Of a stretch of 50,165 nucleotides of DNA, positions 7,437-15,238 are shown one piece after another. The notes below the pieces were generated by a model. It was not told the DNA's origin. It searched no databases and worked only from the letters and a program-made list of their open reading frames with translations. Positions within the stretch are counted from its first letter, which is position 1, and each line of letters begins with the position of its first letter. The position numbers and the translations under genes were made by a program. The stretch comes from a virus, in the IMG/VR virus record IMGVR_UViG_3300030061_002072, positions 4,940 to 55,104 of that record, one strand, 5' to 3'.

Positions 7437-8213
7437 ATGAATATACTAAGTGTTTTTGATGGAATGTCTTGTGGTCGAATTGCATTAGAGAGAGCAGGTA
7501 TCAACATCGAAAACTACTTCGCATCTGAGATTGATAAGTACACTATTCAAATCGCTAAGAAAAACTATCCAGACACGATTCACGTGGGCGATGTCACGGA
7601 GCTTAAGGGCTCAGACATACCTGTTGAGATAGACCTGTTGATGGGGGGCTCTCCCTGTCAAGGATTTAGTTTTGCTCAAGGTGGTAAGGAGCTTAACTTC
7701 GATGACCCCAGAAGCAGGCTGTTCTTCGAGTTCGTTAGGTTGTTGAATGAATGCGAACCTAGGTACTTCCTTCTGGAGAACGTGAGAATGAATCAGAAGT
7801 CACAGGATGTGATAACAAGATTTCTGGGTGTCGAGCCTGTGAGAATCAACAGTGACTTGTTCGTAGGACAGAACAGGGAGCGTCTGTACTGGACAAATCT
7901 AGAGATAAAACCACTCCCTGAAAGACCAGAGTGGGATGGGCAATACTACCAATGGAGGAGGACTTACTTCAGGGAGAACAAGTCGGGAGTCTGCCCATGC
8001 TTGACTGCTAACATGGGTACAGGAGGACACAACGTACCCTTGAAATCAGAGAATCTGGCAGACAAGCTGACGCCAGTTGAATGTGAGCGCCTACAGACCA
8101 TACCTGACAATTATACTGAGGGTGTGTCCAACACACAGAGATACAAGATGATAGGAAATGGTTGGACTGTTGATGTTATTGCACATATTCTTAGTGAGTT
8201 ATCATCAGAATAG
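7437..8213 (+). CDS. DNA (cytosine-5) methyltransferase
   Basis: A 258-aa SAM-dependent C5 methyltransferase that probably marks viral or host DNA. Motif I is LSVFDGMSCGRIAL, motif IV is GGSPCQGFS with catalytic Cys74, motif VI is ENVR at 114-117, motif VIII is QNRERLYW, and the C-terminal motifs IX/X run through TPVECERLQTIP and MIGNGWTVDVIAHIL. The target-recognition part is short, as in phage enzymes. ATG at 7437 is chosen because AAGGAG sits 8 bases upstream and MNILS is a normal family start; ATG 7431 and GTG 7428 are also in frame. The first 150 bases are more AT-rich than the neighbours, a hint of recent transfer. No restriction partner is visible. Confidence 0.92.
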   Translation: MNILSVFDGMSCGRIALERAGINIENYFASEIDKYTIQIAKKNYPDTIHVGDVTELKGSDIPVEIDLLMGGSPCQGFSFAQGGKELNFDDPRSRLFFEFVRLLNECEPRYFLLENVRMNQKSQDVITRFLGVEPVRINSDLFVGQNRERLYWTNLEIKPLPERPEWDGQYYQWRRTYFRENKSGVCPCLTANMGTGGHNVPLKSENLADKLTPVECERLQTIPDNYTEGVSNTQRYKMIGNGWTVDVIAHILSELSSE

Positions 8214-8272
8214 ATAAAAAAATTGAGCAATTATACAAAAAGAAAATATAGTATCGGTTTACTTTCTACACC
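8214..8272 (+). promoter_or_regulatory. AT-rich spacer with candidate promoter for a leaderless transcript
   Basis: This is the only real gap in the plus block. AAAATATA at 8243-8250 is centred about 26 bases before the ATG at 8273, the usual distance from an archaeal TATA box to the start site. No ribosome site precedes that ATG (CTTTCTACACC), which fits a leaderless message. There is no clear hairpin or oligo-T terminator for the methyltransferase. Confidence 0.45.
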
Positions 8273-8563
8273 ATGAGTTTGTTTCGATGGTTTGCACGTA
8301 AGTTGATGGGGATAATGGGTAATGTGTATGTATGGTTGGACAAACGAGTGGAATACACCAAGGAAGAGGTAAGCAGCGTCTTGGGGATACCCATAGACGA
8401 GGACCTGCAAGTGAGCTCCAGATACGAGTTATGCAGAAGGGTAGAGGAGACGTTCAATGTGCCTAAGGACTCCTTCTGGACTTTGCATAGCACTCAAAAA
8501 ATAAGATTTGCAGTACAGCAGGCTAGGAATCTACAAGCTAAGGGAGCTGTTACAAATGAGTAA
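8273..8563 (+). CDS. Unknown 96-aa protein
   Basis: It begins MSLFRWFARKLMG, a basic amphipathic helix that could lie on a membrane, then a soluble helical part containing TKEEVSSVLGIP and VPKDSFWTLHSTQKIRF. No family is recognised. It is preceded by a candidate TATA box and no ribosome site, so it may be transcribed on its own. The end overlaps a 25-codon frame. Codon use (AGG, AGA, ATA) matches the block. Confidence 0.65.
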   Translation: MSLFRWFARKLMGIMGNVYVWLDKRVEYTKEEVSSVLGIPIDEDLQVSSRYELCRRVEETFNVPKDSFWTLHSTQKIRFAVQQARNLQAKGAVTNE

Positions 8564-8633
8564 CTCTCTATACAGCCTAATGAAATCTATCCTTATTGTT
8601 GATTTTGACGAGCTAATGGAGGAGATAGAATAG
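8556..8633 (+). CDS. Possible 25-aa peptide
   Basis: ATG at 8556 overlaps the stop of the 96-aa gene and the frame ends at TAG 8631-8633. The product (MSNSLYSLMKSILIVDFDEL...) is short and acidic at its end. The coupling is like that of true genes here, but the length alone cannot prove it. A second open stretch in the -1 frame starts beneath it, so it may be the front of a broken gene. Confidence 0.35.
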   Translation: MSNSLYSLMKSILIVDFDELMEEIE

Positions 8634-8710
8634 ACTCCGATGATGGCATTACCCTAGAGGGATACAACAGGTTCTGGAACTGGCTCTGCAAGAGAATCTT
8701 TCTAGTCTAG
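8609..8710 (+). pseudogene. Open frame without a start codon, possible broken gene end
   Basis: The frame from 8609 to TAG 8708-8710 reads as a protein-like tail (DSDDGITLEGYNRFWNWLCK) but has no ATG, GTG or TTG. It lies in the -1 frame relative to the 25-aa frame above. A single base loss or gain, natural or from sequencing, would join the two into one product of about 55 residues. No clear slippery heptamer is visible at the junction. Confidence 0.3.
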
Positions 8711-9024
8711 CAGTCCACAGCATCAGTGAAGCCCTCTTGGGTCTTCAGATGCAGGTAGCACTGCTTCAGTAAGTTGTACTGGGTCTTAGCGTTGGCAGTG
8801 TCCAATTCAAATTCGCCATTGAAACTACTGATTGCCGATGCGTCTTGCTCGTAGGCATCGTCACTGGCATACACCTTACCACGATATTTGACATTGAATG
8901 ACTTTACTTTATCACCATCCCCAGTGATATCTACTCTCTTATCCACACGAGCGTCAACTATGACGCAATATGCGTAATCACACGTTATCCCAAACTCTGT
9001 CTCATACTCTACCTTCAATGCCAT
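8707..9024 (-). CDS. Unknown 105-aa protein at the end of the virion block
   Basis: A small soluble protein (start MALKVEYETEFGITCDYAYC, then a beta-rich body) of a type often found beside tail fibre genes in marine phages; that comparison is from memory of style, not a match. It carries four cysteines without paired knuckles. The start has GGAGG 7 bases upstream (within ATGGAGGAAAAGATATG). It ends tail to tail with the plus block, its TAG overlapping the plus-strand stop. Confidence 0.65.
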   Translation of the reverse strand: MALKVEYETEFGITCDYAYCVIVDARVDKRVDITGDGDKVKSFNVKYRGKVYASDDAYEQDASAISSFNGEFELDTANAKTQYNLLKQCYLHLKTQEGFTDAVDC

Positions 9025-9063
9025 ATCTTTTCCTCCATATTTTCTTTATTAAACATTTATCAC
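9025..9063 (-). promoter_or_regulatory. Start region of the 105-aa gene, near copy of the 3405-3423 block
   Basis: Read on the minus strand, TATGGAGGAAAAGATATGG at 9039-9021 contains GGAGG and the ATG at 9024. Upstream lies AT-rich TTTAATAAAG, a weak TATA-like element. The block matches the plus-strand 3405-3423 in 18 of 19 bases. Confidence 0.45.
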
Positions 9064-9675
9064 TCACAATACGAATGTGTACTCTATGTTTACACTAGCA
9101 GATGCACTACCACCAGCATTAGTGGCCGTACAAGAAACATTGATGTGAAATACATCATTAACCGCTGGGAAGGTAAGGCTTTTACCGCCACCAAATGTCA
9201 ATACTGCCTTTTCACCTACTCCATCACCACTAGAGATATTAAGAGAGTTTTGATTAGTGCTTGCCGTCCCGGTTATAGATGCGGCGACACCCGTGCCCGT
9301 TAGACTATTGTTCTCACCTACAATAACGTCCCATGCGAAAGTACAGTCGGCTAAGGCTGAAGCAGTCATGGTTGATGAGTCTAAGAACCCACCAAACTCC
9401 AAAGTAGCCTGAGTAGCAGAACCAGAGTAAGCACTATTCAAAGTACCTATGTTTACGTTAACTTGGTAAGCACCACTACTGAAGCTACTACCGTCATGAT
9501 TGAATGGCGAGGATATACCCGTATCTTGTTCTTGTATATCAACGGCATCAGTGTTACCACTAGCAGTATCAGGGTTAAAATCCATTATTCTCAAACCCGA
9601 TGGTGCAGCTGTAGTGGCATTTGCCGTTTTCAATTGTTGCGCGACACCAGCGACACCTACCATTATCGAAGCCAT
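9064..9675 (-). CDS. Beta-rich virion protein, 203 aa
   Basis: Starting at ATG 9675 (GGTGA just upstream), the protein is rich in Ser, Thr, Gly, Asn and Ala with alternating hydrophobics throughout, typical of beta-sandwich virion or fibre-tip proteins. The last stretch (VFHINVSCTATNAGGSASAS) looks like an Ig-like strand pair. The upstream ATG at 9699 overlaps the fibre gene end and has no ribosome site. Position directly after a fibre gene suggests a tip or accessory fibre component; this is inference. Confidence 0.6.
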   Translation of the reverse strand: MASIMVGVAGVAQQLKTANATTAAPSGLRIMDFNPDTASGNTDAVDIQEQDTGISSPFNHDGSSFSSGAYQVNVNIGTLNSAYSGSATQATLEFGGFLDSSTMTASALADCTFAWDVIVGENNSLTGTGVAASITGTASTNQNSLNISSGDGVGEKAVLTFGGGKSLTFPAVNDVFHINVSCTATNAGGSASASVNIEYTFVL

Positions 9676-9680
9676 CTCAA

Positions 9681-11255
9681 TCACCCAATGTATATCCAAG
9701 TGTTAGCAGCAACAGAAACGTAGGTCCTAGCAGTCTCATCAGCCATAGCAGCATGAGCAGTCCATCCTGATGCTATTGCGTTTGATGTCCCAAGTGCGGG
9801 TGTAGCTGCACCACCAGTGTTGTTGATGATTGTGTATTGCTGACCCGACTCTGCTGTTGCAGGTAGAGTCAGTGTACCTGCTGTCCAGTAGACGTATGAG
9901 CCGGACTGAGCATCTGTGAGTGTTGTGTTACCGCTTACCGCCTTTACCTTAATCTTGAGAGCCTTGATTCCGTTTGAATCTCCCTTTATCCAAGTGACCC
10001 CACCATCACCACTACCTATGATAATCTGGTCATCACCTGTTGCGGTATCTACATCAAAGTTACCAATTACTAGATTGTTATCTCCCGTAGTGATATTATC
10101 CCCTGCTTGATACCCAATGCAGATATTGCTATCAGCAGCACCGGACATATTCCCTCCCGCTACATAGCCAATTAGAGTGTTGTTACCACCACTAGCAATA
10201 CCATCGCCAGCCATAGAGCCAATAATTACGTTATAAGCGGAGTTGAGGCTTTTACCAGCATCTCTCCCAATAAATACGTTATTTGTTTGGTTGCTAACAG
10301 TTGAGCCAGCATTGTAACCTACTGCTGTATTAGAACCCCCGCCGGTCAAAGCAGTTAGGGCACTCCACCCAACGGCAACATTGGCAGAAGCACTTGCCGC
10401 ACCATCTATAGTATATGCACCAATACATACGTTATCTTCCCCGTAAGTTATTGACTTGCCCGCATGATGGCCGATATATACTGCTTCATGTGAGTTAGTA
10501 ACGCTTTTACCAGCTTCTGTTCCTATGGCTACGTTACTATGTCCAGAAGTCATACCAGCAGAAAATACATCTTTTCCTATTCCTATGTTATTATCTGCAC
10601 TACTTAGTGTGCCGCCTTGAGGTGGGGCCGCACCATCCGGCGAAATTAGAATACTGTCTGTGAAGTTAGTGGTATTGCTGATTACATCTGTTAAATCATT
10701 GAGGGTAGAAGCACCACCACCTGCTGCGTCCTCCCAAGCAACACCGCTGCCCGTTGAAGTAAGAATTTGACCGTCTGAGCCCTGACCGCCATTTACCTTG
10801 AAGTTCTCGGCATCGACCAATCCAAAGTATGAGTTCTTGAACTTGAGAGAAGATGTTCCTAAATCTACATCGTTGTCCGTTTGAGGTCTAAATACCCCAT
10901 CTGAAAGAGTGAGTTGAACAGCGTTAGCTGCTTTGAAGTCGATTTCATCTGCTGTACCGAAGTCGATGGCGGTTTGAGCATCCTCACCGATAATCAAATC
11001 GGTTGCGTGAATCGATGTAATCGCAGTCTGAGCTGCTGCCATGCGTGCTGCTGCCAATGTTCCAGAGCCTATGTTGGAGGCGTTAGTGGTGTCTGTTGTT
11101 GCAGAGGTTGCTAATGATGTTCCGTTGAGTGTTATAGCATCAGCTTCTAACGTACCATCAACATCTACGTCCCCCGATATATCGAGGCTGGCCGCCGTTA
11201 CACCTTCAGTAACCACAAGCCCATTCTTTACTACAAAGTCCCTCTTCGTTGCCAT
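9681..11255 (-). CDS. Tail fibre with YadA-head-like repeats
   Basis: A 524-aa fibre candidate. The N-terminus MATKRDFVVKNGLVV matches the start of the 555-aa fibre gene (MGTARDFHVKTGLVV) and is the usual virion-attachment style of marine phage fibres. Residues about 215-410 hold roughly eight or nine repeats of about 20-26 residues of the form NVAIGxxAGxS (for example NTAVGYNAGS, NVFIGRDAGKS, NLVIGN), as in trimeric YadA-like head beta-rolls. The end (about 435-524) is a separate beta domain rich in Thr and Ala. AGGTGA-type ribosome site (GGTGAAACAATG). Likely trimeric and exposed; the receptor is unknown. Confidence 0.75.
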   Translation of the reverse strand: MATKRDFVVKNGLVVTEGVTAASLDISGDVDVDGTLEADAITLNGTSLATSATTDTTNASNIGSGTLAAARMAAAQTAITSIHATDLIIGEDAQTAIDFGTADEIDFKAANAVQLTLSDGVFRPQTDNDVDLGTSSLKFKNSYFGLVDAENFKVNGGQGSDGQILTSTGSGVAWEDAAGGGASTLNDLTDVISNTTNFTDSILISPDGAAPPQGGTLSSADNNIGIGKDVFSAGMTSGHSNVAIGTEAGKSVTNSHEAVYIGHHAGKSITYGEDNVCIGAYTIDGAASASANVAVGWSALTALTGGGSNTAVGYNAGSTVSNQTNNVFIGRDAGKSLNSAYNVIIGSMAGDGIASGGNNTLIGYVAGGNMSGAADSNICIGYQAGDNITTGDNNLVIGNFDVDTATGDDQIIIGSGDGGVTWIKGDSNGIKALKIKVKAVSGNTTLTDAQSGSYVYWTAGTLTLPATAESGQQYTIINNTGGAATPALGTSNAIASGWTAHAAMADETARTYVSVAANTWIYIG

Positions 11256-11280
11256 TGTTTCACCATGATTTCACTGTCCA

Positions 11281-13554
11281 TCACTTGATTACTTGAGTTG
11301 TAACTACGTCGTAGGAGTACGACACCGTGCCCCCGCTGCTGTTTGTAAATTGTAGAGATATATTACTTCCATTTTTCACAGCATCCCAAGATACTAGGGC
11401 AGCGTTACCTGATTTAGTTGATACAATCCCGTAGTGTGTTAGATAGATGTCAGTACTTGCTGATGGTGCAGAGGCCCCTTTGTAATTTACAAGTATCTCA
11501 CCACTCTCAAAGTCAGTACCATCAGTTATCTGATAGATGAACTTAGCAGTTCTGAATGTACCATATGCATAGGAGAGCACAGTCTGGGTTGCACTATTGG
11601 CAACTGATTGCGAGTCTGCAGTGGCTGTGTCCAACACTGCTACAGCATCAACGCTTATCGTACTTCCAAGAACTTGCCCAGCGCTACTGTAGATGACGGC
11701 CTTGCTGTTGACTACGGTTCCCGCGCTTGAGCCATCCAATAGGTTCAGTTCCGCCCCTGTTGATGTAACAGCGGTAGATGCGTAGTTGAAGTTGCCAGCA
11801 GCGATGTTGACTTCCCCTGTTCCGTTTGGTGTGAGTGTGATGTCACCGTTAGTGTCGGTGCTAGATATCGTGTTGCCATCGATGGTGATGTTATCTGCCA
11901 CGAGAGAGCCACCAGTGATGGCGCCTGTCGTCGTGATGGTAGAGGAGCCGTTGTCTATGTTGCCGAAGCCCGATGTTATGGAACCCGAGTTCAAGGCACC
12001 GACGGTCGTGAGGCTTGATGTGACAACTCCGGTTCCGAGGGTGTTGTTGCTTAGCACATCTGTACCTGCAATCTTGAGAGTCTCGCTTGTTGTAGCCAAG
12101 TCTATGTCTACGTTTGACTGAAATGCTGTCCTAGCATGTACGTACTTCCAGTGGATGTTGGTGGCACCAGTTGCGTCTATCTCCATTCCGCTACCATCTG
12201 CGTTGGCGATTGAGTCGTTGCCCTTCGAGACAGTAATCAAGTCGTCTTCCACTGTCAGTTGGGTTGTGGATATGGTAGTGGTGGTACCATTGACTGTTAA
12301 ATCACCAGCAATAGTGGTGACTGAGCCTGAGCCCGCACCTATCGTGACGTCGACGACGCCATCCGTAGCGTGTTGTCCCTCAAGGACCAGTCCTGCTGTG
12401 AGTGCTGTGTCGGTACCATCGCTCTCAGCGACTAGCAAGGACATCTTCCCTGCCTCATCTGAGTTGTCTGCCTCCGATACCTCAACGAGAATCTGCCCGA
12501 AGGAGGTCTGGGCCTGTGCCGCATCATCCCCTACGAATGTAATCTTACCGACGTCATCATTGTCAGCACCAGCAGCGCCCTTGTCCTTGACGAATTTCAG
12601 CTCTGCTGAGGATGTATCGTTGGTAGTATTCTTAATCTCGACTACTGGCTTACCTGAGGCACTGTCAGAGAAAACTACGGATGGCGAGGTTATTGCCACT
12701 CCTGTAGTAGCAGTTATGCCTGATACTGGGCCCACGATGTCAATAACAGCATCGGCGTCTATGTCCAACTGACCGTTGGCCGTCGAGTGCACTTTGAGTC
12801 CAGAGTCCCTGAATTGGAGTTGCATTGCCGCATTCAGTAGCAGTCCTGTGTCAGCGACGTGTGTGAGTGTGACGTCGGTGTCAGCACCGAACCCTAGCAC
12901 AGCGGCATCAGACAGGAGGGTGAGGTCATCACCGACTGTGACGTCTGCGTTGAAGATAGCCTTGCCTTCCTCGCTACCATCGAGTGTCAGGAACGTGGTA
13001 TCGCTACCCCCATCAGTTCCCTTGAAGATGATGTCGCTGTCACTAGCCTGAGCATCAATCGTGATGTTTCCAGTGGTGGTAGCCAGAGTCACAGCAGCGT
13101 CTCCAGCAGTCAGGTCATCAGCGGCTAGAGCGGATGCAGTGCCACCGCCGGATGCGGTGATTTGTAGTATCGAGGCACCAGTGTCGTTCTGAGCATCAGC
13201 CGCTATGGTTATCCCAGTGCCAGCCTTCAACTCGAAGGCAGCAGGACCACCCGTGGCAGCCCTTCGCTCACTCAGTATGGTGATAGTCTGCCCAGTAGCA
13301 ACGGTTCCAGTCAATGGCCTGCTGAGATAGATATCGTTGTTGTCTATCTGAGTTACTTTGGTGCCTTTAGACAACTGTGCGTGGGATACGTGGTCGCCAA
13401 CAGCGAAAGAGCCCGGAGAAGAGGACGATATCTTTAACGAGCCCACTAGGTGCTGAGCATCTGTTGTAGCACTACCCTTAGCTACTTGTATGGCATTGAA
13501 GGCCTTCGCTCTGGAGGCTGTGCCCCCTTGACCAGTACCACCCGGATTACCCAT
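11281..13554 (-). CDS. Tail fibre protein, 757 aa
   Basis: A long Ser/Thr/Asp/Gly-rich beta-repeat protein. It contains segments common in phage fibres, such as NGTTTTISTTQLTVEDDLI and NITIDGNTISSTDTNGDI followed by LTPNGTGEV, the latter also found in variant form in the 555-aa fibre. The C-terminal 110 residues (from about TQTVLSYAYGTFRTAKF) form a distinct beta domain that resembles in layout the end of the 804-aa protein. Start at ATG 13554 is chosen (GGTGG upstream); a GTG at 13563 adds three residues. Surface binding role inferred from family style and position. Confidence 0.7.
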   Translation of the reverse strand: MGNPGGTGQGGTASRAKAFNAIQVAKGSATTDAQHLVGSLKISSSSPGSFAVGDHVSHAQLSKGTKVTQIDNNDIYLSRPLTGTVATGQTITILSERRAATGGPAAFELKAGTGITIAADAQNDTGASILQITASGGGTASALAADDLTAGDAAVTLATTTGNITIDAQASDSDIIFKGTDGGSDTTFLTLDGSEEGKAIFNADVTVGDDLTLLSDAAVLGFGADTDVTLTHVADTGLLLNAAMQLQFRDSGLKVHSTANGQLDIDADAVIDIVGPVSGITATTGVAITSPSVVFSDSASGKPVVEIKNTTNDTSSAELKFVKDKGAAGADNDDVGKITFVGDDAAQAQTSFGQILVEVSEADNSDEAGKMSLLVAESDGTDTALTAGLVLEGQHATDGVVDVTIGAGSGSVTTIAGDLTVNGTTTTISTTQLTVEDDLITVSKGNDSIANADGSGMEIDATGATNIHWKYVHARTAFQSNVDIDLATTSETLKIAGTDVLSNNTLGTGVVTSSLTTVGALNSGSITSGFGNIDNGSSTITTTGAITGGSLVADNITIDGNTISSTDTNGDITLTPNGTGEVNIAAGNFNYASTAVTSTGAELNLLDGSSAGTVVNSKAVIYSSAGQVLGSTISVDAVAVLDTATADSQSVANSATQTVLSYAYGTFRTAKFIYQITDGTDFESGEILVNYKGASAPSASTDIYLTHYGIVSTKSGNAALVSWDAVKNGSNISLQFTNSSGGTVSYSYDVVTTQVIK

Positions 13555-13555
13555 A

Positions 13556-15223
13556 TCAACCACCAGCTCCGCCTATTGACAGGCCGTTCACGTTCACTGA
13601 GTACGTAGTTGTGTCGTTGCTTGTATGAGTGTATTTGCTAGTGTATTGGAAAACGAGCACCATCGTGTCCTCGGTCGACCCTGCTCCATCCTCTTGCTTC
13701 ATCCAGACGAATCTACCAAGCTCGACGTCACCAGACTCGTGCTCCACTATCGTCTCTATGGCACCCGAGGCATTCACCAAACCGTACACCTTGTTCACCA
13801 CTCTCTTCTGTATGACGTTCGAGGCATTCTTTATCGTGGCGACGCAGAAGGCCTCTGCCGCTTGGAATATGTCTATTGTTGAGGAGTTGCTTGCGGTTCC
13901 AGTGTCGCCTACCGCTAACCCCAGTATATTGACGCATCCTACATTGTTCGCGTTCGTGCCGAAAGTAACGCTACTTCCGTCTGTACTAGGTTGCTTCACC
14001 CTACCGGACACCTCTGTGACGGAGATAGTCTCGCTGGTGTAGAAGTTCGTGCCGTCTATGTCTATTACCTTGTGAGTCCCAGATGAATTCCCTGCTACAT
14101 CGGCTGCGTCAAGCACACCAGTGCTCTCCCGCATCCTAGCGTGGCCACTGTGAATATAGCCACTAGCAGTGACATTAACCACTCCGTCTATGGAACCTGA
14201 TAGCGTTGCGTTGCCTGTGACATCAATACCATCTGTTGCCGTGGCCAACTTGGTGTTGGAGTTGAACTTGAGGTTGATTGCGCCGTCTGCGTCCAGATGC
14301 AGGTGAGCCGCTAGGCTACCGCTTCCATCTACGGTGGCGATGGTAGACTCCCCGTTTGCCGCTGAGGTGATGCTGAGCGTGTCGCCTGATGAGGGAGTCA
14401 TCACAATTGAGTCATCGGTGATGACTGTGCTACCGACAGTGAAGTCAGTCGAAGCATCGATTGTAGTACCTACAATAGCAGCGAATGTACCTGCTGCTGC
14501 GCTGTTAGCACCAATAGTCGTACCATCTATCGAGCCACCATCTATGTTGGCTGTGGTAACTGTACCCAAGTCAGCAATAGTGGTGCCGTTGAATGTCGAG
14601 TTCTTACCAAAGACGATTTGCTCACTGCTGTCGGTAGTTACAAACTTCATGTACGAGTTCGAACCCTCGGTGATGTTGAGCGCGTCTGCTAGATTGTCTG
14701 CGAGGGTTATCTTGGATTTGGTTGTGTTAGCGCCGCTGAAGTCTACGTTGAGGCCAGCACTGGCGGCATCGACACTTATGCTGTCTGCGTTTATGTCACC
14801 GACGTTGGTGATGCTGTAGTCACCGAGGCTCAAGTCGCCACCGAGCGCTGTGATGGTGACTGTGCCAATCGTACCTCCTGAAACCGCATCACCGCTGATT
14901 TGGTCGGCTGCAAGAGTCAGTGTACCAGCAGATACGTCTAGGGTCTTACTGCTCCCTACAGTGATATCTGATGTGGCGATGGTAGCCCCGTCTATCGTAC
15001 CAGCGTCTATGTCGACCTTCGAGATGACCACCGAGCCAGTGCCGTGAGGAGTGAGATTAATGGCACCATTAGTGTTAGTGGAAGTGATATCGTTGCCATT
15101 AATCGTGATATTGTCAATATTTGCCTGTCCGCTGCTAAGAACAAGGTTTCCGTTAGTCAGCGTAACATGGCCCGAATCCACTACTAATCCTGTTTTTACA
15201 TGGAAATCGCGTGCTGTACCCAT
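13556..15223 (-). CDS. Tail fibre protein, 555 aa
   Basis: Begins MGTARDFHVKTGLVVDSGH, an attachment-type N-terminus shared with the 524-aa fibre. A repeat NITINGNDITSTNTNGAI then LTPHGTGSV near residues 38-70 is a variant of the one in the 757-aa fibre. The middle is low-complexity Thr/Asp/Ser/Ala beta repeat and the last 150 residues form a more complex domain, likely the receptor-facing tip. It has a clear AGGTGA ribosome site 6 bases before the ATG. The stop at 13556 overlaps the region of the next start. Role in host contact is inferred. Confidence 0.7.
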   Translation of the reverse strand: MGTARDFHVKTGLVVDSGHVTLTNGNLVLSSGQANIDNITINGNDITSTNTNGAINLTPHGTGSVVISKVDIDAGTIDGATIATSDITVGSSKTLDVSAGTLTLAADQISGDAVSGGTIGTVTITALGGDLSLGDYSITNVGDINADSISVDAASAGLNVDFSGANTTKSKITLADNLADALNITEGSNSYMKFVTTDSSEQIVFGKNSTFNGTTIADLGTVTTANIDGGSIDGTTIGANSAAAGTFAAIVGTTIDASTDFTVGSTVITDDSIVMTPSSGDTLSITSAANGESTIATVDGSGSLAAHLHLDADGAINLKFNSNTKLATATDGIDVTGNATLSGSIDGVVNVTASGYIHSGHARMRESTGVLDAADVAGNSSGTHKVIDIDGTNFYTSETISVTEVSGRVKQPSTDGSSVTFGTNANNVGCVNILGLAVGDTGTASNSSTIDIFQAAEAFCVATIKNASNVIQKRVVNKVYGLVNASGAIETIVEHESGDVELGRFVWMKQEDGAGSTEDTMVLVFQYTSKYTHTSNDTTTYSVNVNGLSIGGAGG

Positions 15224-15238
15224 TACTTTTCACCTATT

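Noticed and set aside
12155-12772. Plus-strand open frame of 205 codons, and others like it across 11.7-17.6 kb
   Set aside because: They are antisense to fibre genes and their Ser/Val/Pro-rich composition is the mirror of the Thr/Asp/Gly repeats; no start signals or motifs.
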